Assembly: GCF_000972845.2 (NCBI RefSeq)
Contig: NW_020852853.1
Coordinates: 1 to 64,000 of the forward strand
Source: Larimichthys crocea
Taxonomy: Eukaryota > Chordata > Actinopteri > Sciaenidae
Direction of reading: 5' to 3'
DNA length: 64,000 nucleotides
Shown: piece after piece, positions 1-13,330 of the stretch
How the letters are laid out: every line of letters begins with the position of its first letter
Numbering within the stretch: the first letter of the stretch is position 1
Notes under the pieces: model-generated
What the model was told of the DNA's origin: nothing
Database searches by the model: none
Seen by the model: only the letters and a program-made list of their open reading frames with translations
Position numbers and translations under genes: made by a program

Positions 1-535
1 GAGAGAGATACTAGAAGGGGACTTCTCACCTCCACCTGGGTGGAGCATGGCAGCCATTTTGTTCCAGAACACTCACCACATAGGGTGACAGTAGAATGGT
101 GCTAAGGGTCCCAAGATAAGCCAACGGCGGGTGGGCTTGATCTGTTGAGGACGCAGAGGGAAGACTGCCCCCTGCTGGGCCCACCACCACTTTCAGCCAG
201 CATCTGAGAGCTCTAGTACCTCAGGACCCAGCATGGGGCAAGCATCAGGACCTAGCATGAGAACAGCAGCTTGATTGACATCTCTGTCACATCTGTCTGA
301 CAGCTGTTTCACTGCAGCTCGGACTCTAAGCTGTTTGGGTCCGCCGGAATGGACGCACCTCCTGGTTCTGTGTCTGCGGTCTTCCCTATGTGGTAGGACT
401 CGGGGGAGGCGGTGTGAGCGTGACTGTCCAGCGGCAGGCAGTGTGAAGTGTTGGAAAACGCTGCAGCGAGTCAACTGTGTGACACGCTGTCCTAAGATCA
501 CTTCCCCCAACTGGAGCAGCTTCACCTTGTCCCCT

Positions 536-3500
536 GTGAGTACACAACTCAACTAACGATCTTCTGACTTTGTATATACTCATTTTTATATTATATATAC
601 ATAAATATAACACTTATATTATAGATAATTTTCAAATAGCACACTTTTTGTGATTCACAGGATGTAGTTTGTTTTTCTGGTGAAATATTGTATGTTTTTT
701 AAAATCATTGAAAATTCAACACAGGGTCAAAAAAAATTACATTAACATGACATGTAGAAATCTGTCCATGTGGAAAATTTGTACAAATGATTAACACACA
801 CTCACCAGACACACACACCACACAACACATCACACACACACCACACACACACCCCACACACCAGGTATGAATTACATCGTTTATATAGATAGCTACTCAA
901 CTTACTAAACTTAATGTGAAGCAAGTAATAAGATTTATTGTAATAGTACAATTACCTCAAAATGGACTGCATTCATTTCTGCTGTGGGGTTTCTATGCAA
1001 ACTTAATTGCTTTTAAAAATTAATATATGAAGCATGACCTGTTACTACTACACTACTTTGTAGTGGAAGCCACATTGAGTTTTTTTACTTTATAAATTTT
1101 ATTACTTGTTTCACATTTAAGTTTATTAGTTCATTTTATATTAAACATACGTAATTCAAAAAGGGATGGAAAGTCCGCATTTGCGGCCTTAAAGTCTTTT
1201 TTGAGTGTATTTTACAGAAATCCACAAAAATTTTTAGATTATTTATTATGGTTAAAAATAGTTGTTTTCTATCTTTGAAACAGAGGTAATTACAGAGTTT
1301 AGTTTTAAAGATTTTTTAGGATGTTAAACGAGGATCAAACCTCTTGAAATAACAGTTTTTAAAAATCACAGTTTGGATTAAAGTTAAATTAATCAGGAGT
1401 TTTATATAAGTCAAATAAAGCATCGACACACACCATGAGAAACTGTTTCCTGTGACATTTTGATTTCAAACATCAAAGCACAAAGTAGTTACAGCTAAAT
1501 TTAATATAATGAAATCCAAACAGCTCTGAGCGAGTGGCTGATGTTTCTGTATAATTTTATAGTAATCTACTGGTATGTAAAGTTAAGAAAACAATAAAAC
1601 AGTACTAAAATAAAGTACAAACAGTTTAAACGACTGAAAAACAAATTATATTTTAATATATAGATTTTCTTTAATTTGTTTCATTCTGTAAAACAAATAG
1701 AAAGTTTTGAAATAACTAGACATCTATTATTTGAAAAAATCAGAAAATACAACAAGCTTATAAGACATCAACAGGAGAAACACAAATGGTTCCTTCTAAA
1801 CTCTTTTTTTTAAACTTTTAAATTCAATCAGTTGAATTTTGTTTTTGTTTTGTTGTTGTGTTTTCTCGATTCCTCGTCATCAACACGAACTGGAAGGCAC
1901 AAACAATTAAAGACAATAAAATATTTAAAAAATAAATGAACATATGTATTTCCAGCTTTACTTTGATGCTGAAATATTTTTCTGTCAGGAAGTGAGAAAT
2001 TTGTAACCTTGATTTCATCACAATGGAGACATCAAGAAAAGTGAAGTAATTATATGCACATAAAACCAAAAATACGTTCAGTTGTTTTATGGAATTATAG
2101 AATGATGACATGTTTACTCATTGATTCTTTCTCAGTATAAGTTAACCAATCCTAACTAAATGAAATAAAAAAAAATGTGATAGCTTGTCGAGTGACATTA
2201 ATATAGTTTTTATTAAAGGCTGAGTAAGGTCAGTCACATTTGTTCTGTTTGAAGTGTCACTTCAGACTTTAATATTTTGATTATGAACAAGTAAACTGCA
2301 GTACTATCAAACAGCCCCAAAAGTTCTTCATTAAAAAATACTACTAAAATAAAAAAAACCTGATAAGGATACAAAAACAAACCAGATGACACTAAAAAAA
2401 AACAAATTATGCTAGGGATGACTCTATCTCGAGTTTGGAGCTGAAGCAGCTCCAGAATATTGGGATGTGATCCACCTGCCGTCTCCTCTCCTGTACAGTT
2501 TACTTCAACATCATCCCCCATCCATTAGTCTGACCTTTATTGTTTCTAGTGGATTGAAAACTTTTGTTGAGATTTTGAAACATTTTTTTGTTTTCTTCAA
2601 TCTTTATTTTAATGTAATATTTCCCATTTCTACATAATTTATTAAAGAAATATACATTATTATTTTTCAAAATCCATACATTTCCAGAAGCGTTTCAGTC
2701 AACCAGAGCCTGGATTGTGAACCTGGGTTCCTGATGATTCCAGGTAGTTAACTAAATGTCCGTTTCATTCCACTTGATTGAATTAATGAAGTAATTCAAA
2801 AAGATTACGTGGAGACTCTGGAAGCTTGATTGGTCAGCTCTTAGCTGTGATTGAGTTAAATGAACCAGTTCACATGTTTTTTGGGCCTTTCATTTCTTCC
2901 TCTGGCTCAGACTCGTCACTCTCCCTGAACAAAAGGATTATTTATTGTTTTAATTACTATCTTATCCCTGAAGATGGAGATGGGGGTGGATGGGTGGGAC
3001 CTTCATAATCATCACAAGCTGAATCAGCAGGTTGGAAATCCACTTGAAGCCCAAGGTGTCTGAAACATGTTGACCTGAACCTCCCATCCAGACCTTTTGT
3101 GATCGCTCTAACCGGACAGTGTAACACCTCAGAGTGCCAATCTCTGCTTCCACAACTTCACAGCAGCATGAGGTGGGAGGGTGGGTGGAGGTCGGTGGGG
3201 GGCATCGACCCCCTGCGACCCGCTGTTTGTGGTCATGCCAGGGCGATTGTTAGGCTTCCCCACAGCGGCTGTCAACCACCTAAAATGACTATAAATGATA
3301 CCTGCTGCCAAGAAATGTGAGGACCTCCATGATGGAGAGAAACAACAGAACAGATGGCTCAACTAAAAACACCTGCGATCATGGTCTGCGGACATTTCAG
3401 CATTCTAACCTAAAAAATAAAACTTACTTGTTAGAGTTTAAAGTATGCTTTATTTACAGGATCTTTCGTATTTTCTTTATTTATTCAGTCTGTTTAGTTT

Positions 3501-4489
3501 ACCAACAACAAGTGCACCAGTTTAACGTGTAGCAAAAAAACATATACAAAAACAAAAAAGGAACTAAACAGTTGAATCAATAAAACTCAACTTAACAATG
3601 AAAACTACAAACTGAATATCACATGTACATCACTCTGTCACTCACGTTCACATTGGTACTCGTTATTCTCTCTTTAATCTCTCGCCTGATGGACAAAAGA
3701 GTATACTTAAATAGTAAATTCACCTGGTGTTACCTCTCTGGCTGTACCATTGACCATTGACCAAAAACTTCCAAATTTTTAGTTAGTTTCAGTTTACAGT
3801 TTATATTCACACCGTTGTCAGTAAAAGAATCTGTACCGTTTATTTTAACCATTAACAACATTTTCAACCATACATAAATGAAATAACAATAAACCTAACT
3901 CATACATCTATACATACTAATTCCCTAACCCCCCAATACTGGACTAGTCCAATGACCAGTCAACCCAATCATGTCAGCTAGAGTTAAATACAAGGAAGTG
4001 TTGCAGCACTTCTTCCTTTTGTCTCTGTACCACTTGGTGAGTATGGAATGTACAAATGAAGTGTTAATTTAACTTATGACAGGAATAAATTAATAAGTAA
4101 AACTAAATTTAGCAATAATTGATTTTGGGAATTTTTTTTTTCATTAATTTTAAAAACGCAAACATAATACAAAACACAAACAACCTGAGCAAATTGTTCA
4201 CCCACTTTGTCACCACACAACGTGCAGATATAATATAATAATAATAAATATGTTTTTTAAATTATTACTGATATCATAATTAAGAATCACTATTATACTA
4301 ATACTATAGAAACATTCCTGTGTTCTTTCACTTTAATGTTTAATTTCTATGACTTAATAGACACTGCTGTTGTTAATTGCCCCCTGGATTCAATTAGTTT
4401 TTATCTTGGACATGTAATACAAATATATAATTATATGAATTTATTAATTATTATAATTAATCTGCAGAGTAACCTCCTCTTGTCTTTCG
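536..4489. other. AT-rich intronic sequence of the left-arm LGR copy
   Basis: Between the first LGR exon and the three-LRR exon the sequence is AT-rich and contains a CA-rich microsatellite at about 790-865. I saw no convincing coding exon. Counterparts of LGR exons 2-4 would be expected here but were not recognised. A GC-richer patch at about 3,060-3,330 mirrors 25,080-25,330 and has no identifiable product. Confidence 0.5.
790..865. repeat. CA-rich microsatellite, left arm
   Basis: An interrupted CA repeat in the left copy of LGR intron 1. Its mirror at 27,471-27,518 is an uninterrupted TG run. The left copy is broken by scattered C and CC insertions, which illustrates the arm differences. 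Confidence 0.85.
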
Positions 4490-6300
4490 ACATCGGATGC
4501 AAACATTCCTGTCCCTGCCTACCAGCCCCTCCTCATTTAAAGGCCTGTCGTCTCTGCGTTAACTGTGGTTGGCTGGATGAGAATCCTGATGGAGATTCCT
4601 GTCTTCCTTTGAGTCACCTGATTGGCACTGCCGGCTCTGACATCTGGCCCTCAACAACATCAGCTACTACCCCTGACCGAGCGGTTGCTGACCTTCACAC
4701 AACTGCTGTGGTGCTGTGAGTGGATGACTTTTTAAAAACACAGATGACCCGTCATCCGGACCAGCATCCCAGACTTGATCTTATAAACCTAGACTACGAA
4801 CTAAACTAATGGACTATAAAATTGACTGAACACACCTTTGTGTTTTCTTTTCTGCAAATGTGAAAACTTTTTGTTAACTTCATATTAACCATTGGTTCAT
4901 TGTGGAGTTTGTTCTTCTCCTCTCAGACTGCTAATTTTAGCTTCATCAACCCAAACCATCATCTAACACTGAAAAGGAACAATGTTTAAATATTCTGTAT
5001 TCTTTTATTAACTCAATTTTGGTTTAATAAAACTGACATTAAAATAAGACTTGACATAAAATTGTTTAAATTGAATGATAGGTAATTTTTGTGAAATTTC
5101 AATGAATCATGCCAGTAGTGTAACCTCGGATCATGAGGGTGTTTCACTATAACACCCTCACCAGAGGATGGCCGCTGGGGTTGATCAGCCCCAGAGTGTG
5201 TTCCCGTCCGCAAGTGGGTTTGGTGGTTTAAACAACATCCCGTCTTTTAGTTTGCTGGTGGATTTCCAACAGATATACACAGAACAAGACATCAGGTTTT
5301 GACTGCAGGGAAACTCTGGAAAAAAGTAAGGTTTACATACCACAAGTTAAAGCTGGAGAAGAATAATGGTGCTGTTACTTTTCAATGTTTGTTTTTGTTC
5401 ATTTATTCTTCTGAAGAATCTCCATAACAACCTTATGCACAACTCTGTGGGCCGGAGGAGCTTTTGATGGACTGTCGAACTGGTGACCTCTGTAAGTCAG
5501 ACCTTAAATATTATGTTACAAGTTATAACAATGGTTAAAGTTTTGAACAATAATAATCCTCGGTGATTAAATAACTGTTTGTGAAATTAATAAAGAATGA
5601 TTTTATTCATGTTACAATCACAAACGACTGGGTTTATGTTCAGAAGAATCTTTTTCCTTCTCAATCTTGTTATGTGCTAATCCTGATATATAAAAGTTAA
5701 CTAACTGATATTCTCCTGAAAAAACAAGAGGATGACAAACACATTTAAGACCAGAAAAGAAGACAAAAATTTAGATCCATTTTATAAATATAATAAATTT
5801 ATTTATGAAGCACCTTTATAGTACATTCAAAAATCAGAAACAAAGAATCGAAACTGCAAAAACATCACTGAACAAATTTAACATTTACAATTAATTTATT
5901 TTCTATTATCTATCTAATATATTTTCCTTGAAGTTGCGTTGATTTTTCCTGTTTGATCAGAAACTTCTGCAGCCTCTAAAATCTGCAATGTTTTTTGTTT
6001 GTTTAAATGAGCTCCAGTTCAAACTGTGTGTGTGCTCAATTATCCGCCATACAGAGTGCATGTGTTGCCTTCACTGTCCTCAGTAAAAGCATATATTAGC
6101 TGCAGGCAAAAGTTTGTTTATTCGAACTCTATTTTTTTGTTTGTTTGACTTAATTGAGTTTAAAAATTAAAATACAAGACTGCAAATATATAAAGGTTTA
6201 CATCAGTCACATCTGTCATGGTGAAGAAAAACTTTACTACCACTACTTTTACTTATTCTTAAAATATTCATGTTTGCATGTCTTTCTTATAACATTTGGT

Positions 6301-6380
6301 CATATATATATATATATAGTATATATATATATATATATATTATATATCTATGATATATATTAATATATATATAATATATT
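6301..6380. repeat. TA microsatellite, left arm
   Basis: An imperfect alternating TA tract in the left-arm LGR intron; mirrored by 22,043-22,115 with different lengths and interruptions. Confidence 0.88.
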
Positions 6381-7064
6381 AAGAAAGAAACCATTTAGAT
6401 CAAAATGTTTAAATTGATGCTTCACCTTGGCAAGTATTTCTACCTTCGTGGATGTGAACACTTCGTCAGCCCTGTATGACTATCAAAGCTTTTTATTTGA
6501 ATAAATATGGTGGCTTACCCTGTGTATTATGTGTACTATTTATGTGTATACTGTTACACGTTCATGGTCGTGTCCTTCACTAAATGCATCTGGGCTGCAT
6601 TTATCTAGATTGGGTCAATTACTAAGTAGAGCTGTATAAGAAGATCCGCCTGTGGTCTCTTTGTTTCTCGTCTAAAGACCAACACACAGCAGACATTTGA
6701 GTCCATCAAAGACTTTTGAGTCACAATAAAATTCTTCGCTCAATCTTAATTTGAAGAGTTTGTCATCAGAAGTTATTGAATTTTTAGTCACGAGCAGCCA
6801 AGAAACGATAAGTTTATGGTCACTTCAAAATCTAAATCATTACAACGAAATTTAAACATTATTTACAGGTTTAGTAAATTTAGACTGATTTAATTAATTG
6901 TAACAAAATTTGATCTAAACTGAACTTAAAAAAAAAAAACTTGTTCACGGCTGCTCAATCCGATGATCGAGCTCAGATCTTCGTAATGAAACAGCTGACA
7001 GATGGGGACGTCATTCAGAGAGACTTCAGTCAGAATTAAAGACGGACAAAAAACACATAACATA

Positions 7065-7335
7065 ACAGTTAAGGTTAGGGTGCCCTGTTCAAGTCCAGTA
7101 TGGACCAGGTGGACTGTTAGCTAGAAAGGTGACAGTTCAGCTCCGTGCACTGCTGAGGTGCCCTTAAGCAAAACAAACTACTGAGCCCCCCAACTGCTCT
7201 CAGGGCTCACTCCACATTTTGCATGTCTATAGCCCTTGGTGTGTGTGTGGTTGTATGTTGGGTAAAAATGCTTTAGAAAAACGTAAGTGAAAAAAATTTC
7301 CCTTGAGGGATCAATAAAGTTTCTATTCCTTTTCA
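7065..7335 (+). mobile_element. tRNA-derived SINE, left arm
   Basis: A polymerase III B-box-like GTTCAAGTCC lies at 7,087-7,096. It is followed by the fish-SINE-like body (ggtgcccttaagcaa, ccccccaactgctctcaggg) and a tail ending in a TGAGGGATCAATAAAG-type motif. It sits directly before the 7,366 LRR exon. Known fish tRNA-SINEs carry a very similar body; the exact family was not determined. Confidence 0.7.
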
Positions 7336-7440
7336 CTGTTGATGTAAAGTTTTGTGTCTCTGCAGAGATCTGAGCTTCAACAGGATCAACATTTTTCCTT
7401 CACCATCAAACACCTGAAGAACCTGAGACACCGTGAGAAC

Positions 7441-7483
7441 CACACACACACACACACACAACACACACACACACACACACAGT
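7441..7483. repeat. CA microsatellite, left arm
   Basis: A CA run starting just after the 7,366-7,432 exon donor; mirror of 20,938-20,970. Confidence 0.88.
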
Positions 7484-7780
7484 TAAATGTATTATTTTTT
7501 TCTGCAGGAACCTTCAGAATAATGAAATCTCCGTCATCCCAGAAAACTCCTTCATCAGAAATCCTTCAATCCAGACTATGTGGGTATCTTCAACATGTCT
7601 GACCACTGAGTCAAAAACTTCTTACATGATTCACACCTGTTGTGATACCTGAAGGTCCTTGTTTGTCCTTGTGAAGAAACATAATTATGTTTAACTCAAC
7701 ATGTTGATTTTTATCTTCACAGCAACATCCAGAACAATCCTATCCACTGGTCGACACTGGTGCCAAAGATCCAGAGACTG

Positions 7781-7974
7781 GTAAGTCAATACAGTCCTCA
7801 CTATATAGAAACACCTTCATGAACACGTCCTTATGCAATGAATACACAGTCCTCACATGTACAATACCTTTATGAACACTGTCTTTAATATGTAACAATA
7901 CACTTTTATGAACACGTCTTTACTATGTACAATACACTTATATGAACACACTGTCCTTATGTACAATACACTTG
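7781..7974. repeat. Short minisatellite of about 40 bp, left arm
   Basis: Degenerate tandem units carry 'tgtacaatacac' and 'atgaacac..tgtcctta'. The array begins at the donor of the last recognised LGR exon and continues on the far side of the TIR element (9,098-9,130), so the element inserted into it. Confidence 0.75.
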
Positions 7975-9097
7975 CAGTAGTCGAGTTGTAAAATGAAACC
8001 AGGGGGATGGTGAAATTTTTCATTTATGTAACTTATTTTCCAGCAGGGGGGTCTGGGGGTCCTCCCCCAGGAAATTTTGTATTTCTTAGATGCAATTCCT
8101 GCATTCTAGTCAATTTTAGGGTGACTTGCTAGACATGGCAAATCCTAAATCCCATCTGATTCATAGCTTGCATTCTCAGTTGCATGGCCTGCACAAGACA
8201 ATACTATTTAACGGAAAGAAACAAGAACCACTTAACTATGGACATCATGTCATTCACATCTTTTTTAACATATTTGTAAAAACATGTTAAATATCTTTAT
8301 TTGGAATGTGGCTCAATATTTTTTTAAACACAACTTTGTGTAGTTTTTAACATCTTTGTATGTTTTAAACATATTTAAATACAATAAACACATTTTTGTT
8401 AAAAACCTCTTCACGTAAAAAAACACAATTTAAGGGAGGAAGAGACTTCGAGTTTTAAGACGACGCGATGTTTTGAAACAAGCGGTATTAAAGAATATGA
8501 GCAGCGCAGGTAGGCCAACACAGAGTGTGGATGATTGACACCTGTCACCTGTCGACCAATCAGAGTCAGGAGAATCTATTAGTACCGCCCACATTCACTT
8601 TGACCCCCAATGACGATCCAGAATGAAGTAAACCCAAAGGTAGTATATCGCACCAAGAGGTCTCACTTCACTGTCAAGCCTCTTTGTCTTTATGTAACAA
8701 CCAGGAGCTTCGTGACTGATTCAAACTAAAGCAGAGACATAGCAGGAGACATAGCAGAGACATAGCAGGAGACATTAGCAGCAGAGCTTTCTTCTTCGCG
8801 CTGGACATACTGTGTCGTTTGTGGATTTTTTTGCACTCTTTGGGGGCTAGCTCTCCGAGTTTTCATCGCACAGTGATGAGACACATATCTTTGTAAGATT
8901 TTTTTTTTTTTTTTTCCCCCGCCGCGCCTCCCCTGAAGTCCTCTGGCGCCCCCCAAGGGAGGCGCGCCTCACACTTTGAAAACCGCTGACATAAGAAGGG
9001 ATGACCATTTTAGAAGAGGGATGATTTTGACCATTTTTCTCCACAGGGGGGATGGCACCCCCCCCCCCCTCCCCATCCCCCCTCAACTCGAGTACTG
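7975..9097. mobile_element. 1.1 kb nonautonomous TIR transposon, left arm
   Basis: The ends are inverted repeats: cagtagtcgagttg at 7,975 and its near-inverse caactcgagtactg ending at 9,097. CTTG is duplicated directly outside both ends (7,971-7,974 and 9,098-9,101), consistent with a 4-bp target-site duplication. No transposase was recognised. G-rich and C-rich subterminal stretches (ggggggtctgggggtcctccccc) could form hairpins. A hAT-like terminus is embedded near one end. Confidence 0.7.
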
Positions 9098-10269
9098 CTT
9101 GTAGAACACTGTCCTTATGTACATACACCTGTTTGTCCTTAGCTGTTTTGTGTGTTTACCTGTCTGTGTGATCAAATGATGTCTCTGTCAGTGCTCTGTC
9201 CTCTGTCCGGCTGTCCTCGTCCTCCTCCTGAAACTGAAACATCTGAATATCTAAACCTGCAGCTCAGAGTCTCCACCCACCTCCAACACAAGTAAAAGCA
9301 CACCAGCTAACAGCATCACTTCCTGTCTCTGTGTGCACTTGTGATTAGTCAATTGTGTTTTGTTTGCAGAGTTTTATGGCTATAAGACGTCTGTCAGCTC
9401 CTTCAGCAGCAATGGTGAGTTCATGAGTTTTAATCAGAAGTTCAAAACTGAAACACATGACAGGGTTAATTAATTCAGATCTCCGTGCTTAACATCTCCT
9501 GCAGCTCCCTCTGGTGGTCTGGACTTGTCTCTGTTTTACTTCAGTGTTTCTTTCATTTCCATCATCTGTTATCTTCAGCCCTCCTTCTCACCCCAGCCAG
9601 CTTGTGTTCTTCCTGTTTCCCTTTCAACACTCTCCTATTTCCAGCTTAGGATTGTCACCCCATGTGACCACACACCGCTGTCAGGAAGTACCAATGTCAA
9701 ATCAGATGGCTTCATGAGTCAGGGTGGACCACCTGAAACCTGAATCCCCATGTTGTCAACATCGGAGCCCCCTCACCTAGGCTGAAGAGGTACGTGCCAG
9801 CCCGGATCAGAGGAGGGACCACAAGTCTCAACCACTCAGGACCAACATCTTTAGCACAGGCTGAGACCACCACAGGATCCTTCAGACCCAGACCCGGTCC
9901 ACGTTGACCCACCTTTAAGATTATTTGCATGTTTTCTGACCGCTTTGAGACACTGTCGATTTCTGATTAAAAAAAATAAAAAAATCTTTCTTTTAGTCAT
10001 TTATTCAGTCATATGTTTGGAGACAAATTGATCCACACTTGCACTGTCCACTGGAGAAAAGAGTACTTCCTGTGAGACTCCATTTAAATAATATAATTAA
10101 TGACAAATAAAAATTTGAAACAGCCAGACAAGAGACCACTATATTAAAAAAGTAAAAAAGAGACAGGAGAGAAAAATGTCATTGATCTATGTCAAACCCA
10201 TCTATGTCAAACTGAAGTAGGGAAAGGGTTAGGGTTAGAGTCAGTAAATTGTGAGGTTAGATTTAGAAG

Positions 10270-10866
10270 CGGGTACATGAAATAAAGTCAGGACACAGGT
10301 AGATTATCAGAGTTTTAATCCATGTCTCTTTTGCAGAGATGGTGTCAAAAGAAACAGTAGGCTTTTTATTGAGGGCAGCAAGGTACGCCTCTTACAAAGT
10401 GATGAAACAAAAATGGGCTATGAAAACTAAGGCTATGACAAAGCTACGAAAACTACGGCTCTAAGGAGAGAAAAATAAACCGTATGAAGGTAAACAAAAT
10501 AATAATTGCTCCAGTTGGAGGAAGTACAACTTAAACTATCTATGACTACGAAAACACTGGTTCAAACAAAAGACGCTCTAGCCGGAGGATAACCTAATCT
10601 AATAAAGAAATAGCTAAACTGAAAATTACTCCTAAAACTGGAGGCAGACTAATCTAAGGGCAAGAAATACAAATCACTCCTAAAACTGGAGGCAGACTAA
10701 TCTAAGGGCAAGAAATAAAAATCACTCCTAGGGAGGAAAAACAAAGGGCTGAACTGAAAATCTAGCACTAGAAAACTCTGAAACTATGAAAATACAAAGC
10801 AAAATCACTTCGAGGAATGCGCTGAGGCGAAAACAGGCTTAAGAATACTTGGGCTGTGGACTTGGG
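10270..10866 (-). repeat. LTR-like or terminal repeat sequence with poly(A) signal, left arm
   Basis: The mirror of 17,518-18,120. It contains a direct duplication of about 53 bp around 10,660-10,740 (cctaaaactggaggcagactaatc). It lies between the LGR remnant and the telomere-like core. Confidence 0.45.
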
Positions 10867-10870
10867 TCAA

Positions 10871-10902
10871 GGGTTAGGGTTAGGGTTAGGGTTAGGGTTA
10901 GG
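10871..10902 (+). repeat. Telomere-type TTAGGG block, left arm, outer
   Basis: Five GGGTTA units in a row, G-rich on the plus strand and so pointing toward the palindrome centre. It marks the outer edge of the subtelomere-like core. Confidence 0.9.
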
Positions 10903-12083
10903 TGTGAGTGGTGTAGAGAAAGGCCGACTGGGCCAGACATGTGCTCCGCCCTCGGCCATCAGACGTGTCACCAGACCCTCCCCCCGTGGTTTCAGACCTT
11001 CTGATCCCGTAACCCCCATAACGCAAGGCCTGTTTGCCTTTGCGATTTTTCAAAAAATTAACACTTCCTGTGTTTGTGCTTTATTTATTTACTCTGCCTG
11101 GTTGCAACAGTTTCGGATCTATTCGTCCTTCATCAGGCGAGACAGAGTACATGGTTTCCTCTATTTAGGTTTATTCCTTTTTTCCTTTTTTCAGGCTCTC
11201 AGGTAAGTATGTCTTTGCTTTTTTCCTTTTTTCAGGTTTCAGGTGAGTATATTCCTTTCTTTAGGCTTTTTTCCTTTTTTCCGGCTTCAGGTAAGTGTAT
11301 ATGGTTTCTTTTAAATGGGCACCCCCCTCTTTTCTTCTTCTCTTCATTTCAGTTTCTTTTATGGGCACCCCCCTCTTTTTCTTCCTTCCATGTTTTAGGG
11401 TTAGGGTTAGGGTCAGAGGTCAGGGGTTAGGGCTAGGCTTTCACACCGACAGCCTCAGGAGGAGACACAGACGGCGCTGGCAGGTTAGGTGTGAGTGGTG
11501 TAGAGAAAGGCCGGCGACAGCCGGCCTTTATATGCACTGGCCAGACATGTGCTCCGCCCTCGGCCATCAGACGTGTCACCAGACCCTCCCCCCGTGGTTT
11601 CAGACCTTCTGATCCCGTAACCCCCATAACGCAAGGCCTGTTTGCCTTTGCGATTATTCAAAAAATTAATTAACACTTCCGTGTTTGTGCTTTATTTATT
11701 TACTCGCCTGGTTGCAACAGTTTCGGATCTATTCGCCTTCATCAGGCGAGACAGAGTACATGGTTTCCTCTATTTAGGTTTATTCCTTTTTTCCTTTTTT
11801 CAGGCTCTCAGGTAAGTATGTCTTTGCTTTTTTCCTTTTTTCAGGTTTCAGGTGAGTATATTCCTTTCTTTAGGCTTTTTTCCTTTTTTCCGGCTTCAGG
11901 TAAGTGTATATGGTTTCTTTTAAATGGGCACCCCCCTCTTTTTCTTCCTTCTCTTCATTTAAGTTTCTTTTATGGGCACCCCCCTCTTTTTCTTCCTTCC
12001 ATGTTTTAGGGTTAGGGTTAGGGTCAGAGGTCAGGGGTTAGGGCTAGGCTTTCACACCGACAGCCTCAGGAGGAGACACAGAC
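10903..12083. repeat. Subtelomere-like tandem repeat, about 590-bp unit, two copies, left arm
   Basis: The sequence tgtgagtggtgtagagaaag recurs at 10,903 and 11,489, and most of the unit is duplicated. Each unit contains a T-rich pyrimidine tract with repeated ttccttttttcagg motifs, short TTAGGG pieces and a GC-rich stretch (cagacatgtgctccgccctc). Open frames inside it are repeat by-products. Confidence 0.8.
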
Positions 12084-12120
12084 GGGTTAGGGTGTAGGGT
12101 TTGAGGGTTTAGGTTAGGGG

Positions 12121-13330
12121 AACGATCTCAATGGACTCCCCCCTTGCGGTCCGACGACGCACAAGGTTTGGTGTAGGGAGCCAAGGGCAAGGCACTGGCC
12201 GACGCATGTCCACTCAGGCCAATCACCCCCCGTTTTTGCACCCTGGTGTCGGATAGGGAGGGCCCCCAGGTTGCCGCAACCAGACCAGGCAGAGCGCCCA
12301 GGAGCAGGTAAGATAAGGTCGAGAAAGGGGACAGGGTGTTCAGCAAAGGGAGGTGTGTCCGAACCTTCCACCAATACCGCGCCAACGCGCAAACCCCGGT
12401 CCCCCTCCCCAACCCATCAACCCACAATACATTAGAGGGAAGAGGAAGGCGAGGGAGATGGGCGACCCGGTCAGACACTCCACCCACCCCTAAGGGGAGA
12501 GAAGGTATCCACGATTTTGGAGGAGGAGCTTGGTAAAGGGAGGTGGGCTACACCATCACCTGAACTGTGCCGGCTAGGCAATCCTGGTTGTCCTCCCCTT
12601 GAGGGAAGGGAAGAAATGAAGAGAGAACCAGCGTGAGGACAGGATGTTCAGTAAGGGAGGTGTGACTACACCATCACCCGAACCGTGCCCGGTTAGGCAA
12701 ATCCTGGCTGTTCTTTCCTTCCTCAGGGGAGAGAGAGGAGGGATGGACGATGGGAACCCGACGTGAGGGCAGGATGTTCAGTAAAGAGGGGTGTGACTAC
12801 ACCCTCACGACCGTGCCGGCTCAGGAAATCCTGGTTTCCTCATCCCTTGAGGGAGAGGGAAGAGTGTGAAGTAAACCAGCGGATTGAGGGTTAGGGTTAG
12901 GGTTAGGGTTAGGTTAGGGAACTACTCAATGACCCCCCTTGTCGGTCCCGACGACGCACAAGGTTTGGTGTAGGAGCCAAGGGCAAGGCAACTGGCCGAC
13001 GCATGTCACTCAGGCAATCACCCCCCGTTTGCATCCCTGGTGTCGGATAGGGAGGGCCCCCAGGATTGCCGCACCAAGACCAGGCAGGAGCGCCCCAGGA
13101 GCAGGAAGATAAGGTCGAGAAGAGGGACAGGGTGTTCAGCAAAGGGAGGTGTGTCATCATACACCAAACCATACCGCGCCAGCTCGGCAACCCCGTGTCC
13201 CCCTCCCCACCCCAACCCACCATAAATGGGGGGGAAGAGGGAAGGCGAGGGAGACGGGCGACCTCGTCAGGACCATTCCACCCCACCCCTAAGGGGAGAG
13301 GGAAGTAAGTCAAACGGTTTGAAAGCAGGA
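12121..13330. repeat. GC-rich core repeat, two units, left arm
   Basis: The unit begins with gacgacgcacaaggtttggtg (12,150 and 12,950) and recurs about 800 bp apart. It includes a conserved stretch on tgtcggatagggagggcccc. Units are interleaved with the roughly 155-bp minisatellite. Confidence 0.75.
12888..12920 (+). repeat. Telomere-type TTAGGG block, left arm, inner
   Basis: Four to five GGGTTA units, G-rich on plus. A degenerate block lies at 12,084-12,120 and short GGGTTAGGGTTAGGG pieces at about 11,398-11,415 and 12,008-12,023. Confidence 0.88.

Larger units (their letters stand above)
349..7779 (+). pseudogene. LGR4/5/6-like 5' exons, degraded left-arm copy
   Basis: These are mirror copies of the exons described at 20,634-27,973. 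Approximate exon positions are 349-535 (signal peptide and LRRNT), 4,490-4,715 (three LRRs), 5,417-5,491, 7,366-7,432, 7,508-7,579 and 7,723-7,779. Frames are broken by small indels: the first exon is 187 nt instead of 185, with several internal shifts. The acceptor before the three-LRR exon reads CG where the right arm has CAG. No seven-transmembrane exon follows. This is either a decayed inverted duplicate or uncorrected sequence of the same locus. As written it cannot encode a receptor. Confidence 0.75.

Noticed and set aside
10856..12536. Open frames in the telomere-like core
   Set aside because: They translate TTAGGG repeats and pyrimidine tracts, and similar frames recur in each repeat unit and in mirror image.
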